This document shows positions 59,999-64,000 of a stretch of DNA of 64,000 bases, piece by piece (the stretch's first letter is position 1; each line of letters opens with the position of its first letter). This DNA is from Paraburkholderia sp. NMBU_R16 (GTDB lineage Bacteria; Pseudomonadota; Gammaproteobacteria; Burkholderiales; Burkholderiaceae), in NCBI RefSeq assembly GCF_013282575.1, contig NZ_JAAAYE010000004.1, forward strand, positions 124,001 through 188,000, in the 5' to 3' direction. The notes beneath the pieces are model-generated. The model was not told the DNA's origin, made no database searches, and saw only the letters and a program-made list of their open reading frames with translations. The position numbers and the translations under genes were made by a program.

Positions 59999-62900
59999 GC
60001 ACAGGCCGTTTCAACCTGTCGGCGCTCGCCGTGCGCGAGCGCGCCATCACCTTGTTCCTCATCTGCCTGATTTCGCTGGCGGGACTCGTTTCGTTCTTCA
60101 AGCTGGGTCGCGCGGAGGATCCCGCCTTTACGGTCAAGGTGATGACGATCATCACCGCGTGGCCGGGAGCCACCGCTCAGGAAATGCAGGATCAGGTTGC
60201 CGAGAAGATCGAAAAGCGCATGCAGGAGTTGCGCTGGTACGACCGGACCGAAACCTACACGCGACCCGGGCTGGCCTTCACGACCTTGACGTTGCTCGAC
60301 AGCACGCCGCCTTCGCAAGTGCAGGAGGAGTTCTACCAAGCCCGGAAAAAAGTCGGCGACGAGCTCGCCAATCTTCCGCCAGGCGTGATCGGCCCCATGG
60401 TCAACGACGAATACGCCGATGTCACCTTTGCGCTGTTCGCGCTCAAGGCCAAGGGCGAACCGCAGCGCCTGCTGGTACGCGATGCCGAGACGTTGCGCCA
60501 ACGGTTGTTGCATGTGCCGGGCGTGAAGAAGGTCAACATCATCGGCGAGCAGGCGGAGCGAATCTACGTTCAGTTTTCGCATGAGCGTCTGGCCACATTG
60601 GGTGTCAGTCCGCAGGACGTGTTCGCCGCGCTCAACGGCCAGAACGCCCTGACGCCGGCCGGCTCGATCGAGACCAAGGGCCCCGATGTGGTCGTTCGTT
60701 TGGACGGCGCCTTCGACGCATTGCAGAAGATCCGCGACACACCGGTCGTGGCACAAGGTCGCACGCTGAAGCTGTCGGATATTGCCACCGTCAGCCGTGG
60801 CTACGAAGATCCCGCGACATTCATGATCCGCAACAACGGCGAGCCGGCCTTGCTGTTGGGCATCGTCATGCGCGACGGCTGGAATGGACTCGACCTCGGC
60901 AAGGCATTGGACGCGGAGGTGGGCACCATCAACGCCGGATTGCCGCTCGGCATGAGCCTGAGCAAGGTGACGGACCAGGCCGTGAACATCAAGTCGGCGG
61001 TCGACGAGTTCATGATCAAGTTCTTCGCCGCATTGCTGGTGGTCATGTTGGTGAGCTTCGTCAGCATGGGTTGGCGCGTGGGTGTCGTCGTCGCTGCGGC
61101 GGTACCGCTGACGCTGGCGGCCGTCTTCATGGTAATGGCGGCGACGGGCAAGAATTTCGATCGCATCACCCTCGGGTCCCTGATTCTGGCGCTGGGTTTG
61201 CTGGTGGACGACGCGATCATCGCCATCGAAATGATGGTGGTGAAAATGGAGGAGGGTTACGACCGCGTGACCGCTTCCGCCTATGCTTGGAGCCATACCG
61301 CGGCACCGATGCTCTCGGGCACGCTCGTGACGGCCGTCGGCTTCATGCCCAACGGCTTCGCCCGATCCACGGCTGGCGAGTACACCAGCAACATGTTCTG
61401 GATCGTTGGTATTGCACTGATCGCGTCATGGGTCGTCGCCGTGGTTTTCACACCCTACTTGGGCGTCAAGCTCCTGCCCGACTTCAAGAAAGTCGAAGGA
61501 GGCCACAACGCGATCTACGACACGCCGCGCTACAACCGTTTCCGTCGGTTGCTGGGGCGGGTGATTGCGCGCAAATGGCTGGTCGCCGGTTCGGTCGTGG
61601 GCCTCTTCGTGTTGTCTATCGGCGGTATGGCGGTCGTGAAAAAGCAGTTCTTCCCGATTTCCGATCGCCCCGAAGTGCTCGTCGAAGTGCAGATGCCCTA
61701 TGGCATGTCGATCATGCAAACGAGCGCCGCCACGGCGAAGGTGGAAGCTTGGCTTGCCAAACAAAAGGAAGCCAAGATCGTCACGGCCTACGTGGGTCAG
61801 GGTGCACCACGCTTCTATTTGGCGATGGGTCCGGAGCTGCCCGATCCGTCGTTTGCCAAGATCGTGGTGCGCACGGACAGTCAGGATGAGCGCGAGGCGT
61901 TGAAGCAGCGATTGCGACAAGCCATCGCTGACGGTCTGGCCTCCGAAGCGCGCGTGCGCGTGACGCAACTCGTATTCGGTCCGTATTCGCCGTTCCCCGT
62001 TGCGTACCGCGTCACGGGTCCCGATCCGGACAAGCTGCGCGATATTGCGGCTCGAGTTGAGCACGTGATGAATGCCAGCCCGATGATGCGCACGGTCAAC
62101 GCTGACTGGGGCACGCGCACGCCCAGCCTGCACTTCACGTTGCAGCAGGACCGATTGCAGGCCGTGGGACTGAGCTCCAGCGCCGTGGCGCAGCAGCTGC
62201 AATTCCTGCTGACCGGCGTTCCTGTCACTACCGTACGTGAGGACATTCGTACGGTGCAAGTTATCGCCCGCTCGGCCGGCGACACCCGCTTGGACCCGGC
62301 CAAAATAGGTGACTTCACATTGGCGGGCGCCAACGGGCAGCGCATCCCGCTGTCCCAAGTAGGCAAGATCGAAGTGCGCATGGAGGAGCCGATCATGCGG
62401 CGGCGCGACCGTATGCCGACGATCACCGTGCGCGGCGATATCGCCGATGGGCTGCAGCCGCCGGATGTATCGGCGGCGATCACGAAACAGCTTCAGCCCA
62501 TCGTCGACAAGCTGCCGAGCGGGTATCGCATCGAGCAGGCGGGCTCGATCGAGGAGTCGGGCAAAGCGACGAAAGCCATGTTGCCGCTCTTTCCGATCAT
62601 GCTGGCGATTACGTTGCTCATCATCATCTTTCAGGTGCGCTCCATCTCCGCGATGGTCATGGTGTTCCTGACCAGCCCGCTGGGGCTGATCGGTGTGGTG
62701 CCGACGCTGATTTTGTTCCGCCAACCGTTCGGCATCAATGCGTTGGTCGGCTTGATTGCGCTCTCGGGCATCCTGATGCGCAACACACTGATTCTGATCG
62801 GGCAGATCCGCGAGAACGAACAGGCGGGCTTGGATCCCTTTCACTCAGTCGTCGAAGCCACCGTGCAGCGAGCGCGACCGGTGGTCCTGACAGCATTGGC

Positions 62901-63135
62901 AGCGATTCTGGCCTTTATCCCGCTGACTCATTCGGTGTTCTGGGGAACCCTCGCGTACACCCTGATCGGCGGCACGTTGGCCGGGACGGTTTTGACGCTG
63001 ATGTTCCTGCCGGCCATGTATTCGATCTGGTTCAAGATCGGGCCGGGCGGTACGACTGATCGGCGGACAGGTCCGCACGAACACGCGCAGCCTGTGAAAG
63101 AGGTGCTCGATGACGAGTTCGCGGCCAAGTCATGA
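59995..63135 (+). CDS. RND efflux pump, inner-membrane permease
   Basis: A 1046-residue HAE-1 type RND transporter, closest in style to TriC/MexK-like pumps, exporting drugs or detergents driven by proton flux. It has 12 helices and two large periplasmic loops; the TM4 proton-relay Asp pair is in LILALGLLVDDAIIAIEMM. The N-terminus RERAITLFLICLISLAGLVSF and GRAEDPAFTVKVM is typical. Start is GTG, overlapping the adaptor stop (GTGA). Substrate is not predictable. Confidence 0.94.
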   Translation: MSTGRFNLSALAVRERAITLFLICLISLAGLVSFFKLGRAEDPAFTVKVMTIITAWPGATAQEMQDQVAEKIEKRMQELRWYDRTETYTRPGLAFTTLTLLDSTPPSQVQEEFYQARKKVGDELANLPPGVIGPMVNDEYADVTFALFALKAKGEPQRLLVRDAETLRQRLLHVPGVKKVNIIGEQAERIYVQFSHERLATLGVSPQDVFAALNGQNALTPAGSIETKGPDVVVRLDGAFDALQKIRDTPVVAQGRTLKLSDIATVSRGYEDPATFMIRNNGEPALLLGIVMRDGWNGLDLGKALDAEVGTINAGLPLGMSLSKVTDQAVNIKSAVDEFMIKFFAALLVVMLVSFVSMGWRVGVVVAAAVPLTLAAVFMVMAATGKNFDRITLGSLILALGLLVDDAIIAIEMMVVKMEEGYDRVTASAYAWSHTAAPMLSGTLVTAVGFMPNGFARSTAGEYTSNMFWIVGIALIASWVVAVVFTPYLGVKLLPDFKKVEGGHNAIYDTPRYNRFRRLLGRVIARKWLVAGSVVGLFVLSIGGMAVVKKQFFPISDRPEVLVEVQMPYGMSIMQTSAATAKVEAWLAKQKEAKIVTAYVGQGAPRFYLAMGPELPDPSFAKIVVRTDSQDEREALKQRLRQAIADGLASEARVRVTQLVFGPYSPFPVAYRVTGPDPDKLRDIAARVEHVMNASPMMRTVNADWGTRTPSLHFTLQQDRLQAVGLSSSAVAQQLQFLLTGVPVTTVREDIRTVQVIARSAGDTRLDPAKIGDFTLAGANGQRIPLSQVGKIEVRMEEPIMRRRDRMPTITVRGDIADGLQPPDVSAAITKQLQPIVDKLPSGYRIEQAGSIEESGKATKAMLPLFPIMLAITLLIIIFQVRSISAMVMVFLTSPLGLIGVVPTLILFRQPFGINALVGLIALSGILMRNTLILIGQIRENEQAGLDPFHSVVEATVQRARPVVLTALAAILAFIPLTHSVFWGTLAYTLIGGTLAGTVLTLMFLPAMYSIWFKIGPGGTTDRRTGPHEHAQPVKEVLDDEFAAKS

Positions 63136-63208
63136 ACCTCGAATACAAGACCCCGCCGGGCGGCTGATCCGCGCTTTATCCTCATTCACCTGCTAGAAGA
63201 GAACTGCT

Positions 63209-64000
63209 ATGTCGAATTCCAAAGTGATCGTTGTGACCGGCGTGTCATCCGGTATCGGACGCGCTACCGCGGAAAAGTTCGTCAAACGGGGGTGCCAAGT
63301 ATTCGGCACAGTACGCAACCCTGCAAACGCACAGCCCATAGCGGGTGTTGTGCTGATCGAAATGGATATTCGTGACGACACGTCGGTTCAACGTGGATTC
63401 GCGGCCATCATCGCCCAAGCCGGGCGCATCGACGTACTGATCAATAGCGCGGGCGTGACCTTGCTCGGCGCGACTGAGGAAACATCGGTTGCCGAGGCTC
63501 ACGCGCTGTTCGATACCAACGTTTTTGGGGTTTTGCGCACGACACAAGCGGTGCTGCCGCATATGCGCGCGCAGCGCGAGGGAAGAATCGTCAACATCAG
63601 CTCTGTGCTTGGCTTTCTTCCGGCTCCGTACATGGGGCTCTATTCGGCTTCCAAGCATGCCGTCGAGGGAATGTCGGAGACGTTGGATCACGAGGTACGC
63701 AAGTTCGGAGTCCGCGTGGTGCTCGTCGAGCCTTCTTATACGAAGACCAATCTCGATCTCAATGCGCCCCATGCTGCATCCAAGCTCGCAGCCTACGACG
63801 ATGAGCGCGCTGCCGCCTCCCGCGCGATTCAAAAAAGCGTCAGTGAGGCGCCACAGCCCGATGGTGTCGCAACCACGATTGTCGATGCCGCGTTGGGCGA
63901 ATGGAGAATGCGGCGCACGCCGAAAGGCCAAGCTTCTCTCGTGAGAAACAAAATTCGTGCGTGTTGTTTCAGGCCGGGGCGGTTTCGCGCTCAAGCCGGA
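63209..64000 (+). CDS. short-chain dehydrogenase/reductase, truncated by the window end
   Basis: At least 264 codons of a Rossmann-fold SDR oxidoreductase. The cofactor loop is [12 protein letters not shown], then NSAGV, catalytic Ser in NISSVLG and YSASK with Tyr/Lys. It follows the pump gene by 73 bases and may be cotranscribed. No stop is reached in the window. Near 63945-63970 the expected C-terminal RKxxxxFxAGAVxxSxRK pattern appears in the +1 frame, which may mean a frameshift; the evidence is thin. Confidence 0.85.
   Translation, partial: MSNSKVIVVTGVSSGIGRATAEKFVKRGCQVFGTVRNPANAQPIAGVVLIEMDIRDDTSVQRGFAAIIAQAGRIDVLINSAGVTLLGATEETSVAEAHALFDTNVFGVLRTTQAVLPHMRAQREGRIVNISSVLGFLPAPYMGLYSASKHAVEGMSETLDHEVRKFGVRVVLVEPSYTKTNLDLNAPHAASKLAAYDDERAAASRAIQKSVSEAPQPDGVATTIVDAALGEWRMRRTPKGQASLVRNKIRACCFRPGRFRAQAG

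Overview
The window is a high-GC betaproteobacterial chromosome segment. Gene order (recJ, lolC-lolD, comEC, pyrG-kdsA-eno-ftsB, dapA-bamC-trpS, mutS, accA-tilS-lysC) and protein style point to Burkholderiaceae, most likely Burkholderia sensu lato (Paraburkholderia or Trinickia-like). Genus is an inference from memory of gene order; no search was run.

Region 1 (1-31.8 kb) is core housekeeping DNA. It holds recJ, a conserved unknown gene, the lipoprotein-release pair lolC-lolD, a TatD nuclease, comEC, an alpha/beta hydrolase, pyrG-kdsA-eno-ftsB, a small lipoprotein, hslO, a gamma carbonic anhydrase, a DUF455 ferritin-like gene, a second hydrolase, then rnm-yciO-site-2 protease-trpS-methyltransferase-dapA-bamC-MBL hydrolase in one direction. 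The ribosomal oxygenase gene diverges from slyD, and mutS is followed by an overlapping gene for an exported, degenerate phosphoesterase-like protein.

Region 2 (31.9-39.5 kb) is the most interesting part. It is a selenium locus: senA (selenoneine synthase) diverges from senB (selenosugar synthase), selD/senC (selenophosphate synthetase), and a four-gene ABC importer that looks like a phosphonate transporter but is the type linked to selenium. Together they could import a selenium oxyanion, activate it to selenophosphate, make a selenosugar and install selenium on a histidine-derived betaine to give selenoneine. A TumE-type toxin-antitoxin pair sits between the transporter and mutS on the same strand.

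Region 3 (39.5-53.6 kb) is core again: lplT, suhB, trmJ, cysE, lpxH, two tandem cyclophilins, a TPR protein, cysS, an AlkA-like glycosylase, accA, tilS, lysC and a tRNA-Ser(GCU) with a clear promoter and terminator.

Region 4 (53.6-64.0 kb), directly 3' of the tRNA, is accessory. It carries an SGNH hydrolase, a 56-codon remnant resembling the start of a SIR2-like defence protein, an AbiE toxin-antitoxin pair, and an RND efflux cluster. The efflux cluster has a frameshifted outer-membrane channel gene, a divergent TetR regulator with two matching 24-bp operators, an adaptor and a pump. A short-chain dehydrogenase runs off the window end. No integrase, IS element or CRISPR array was seen.
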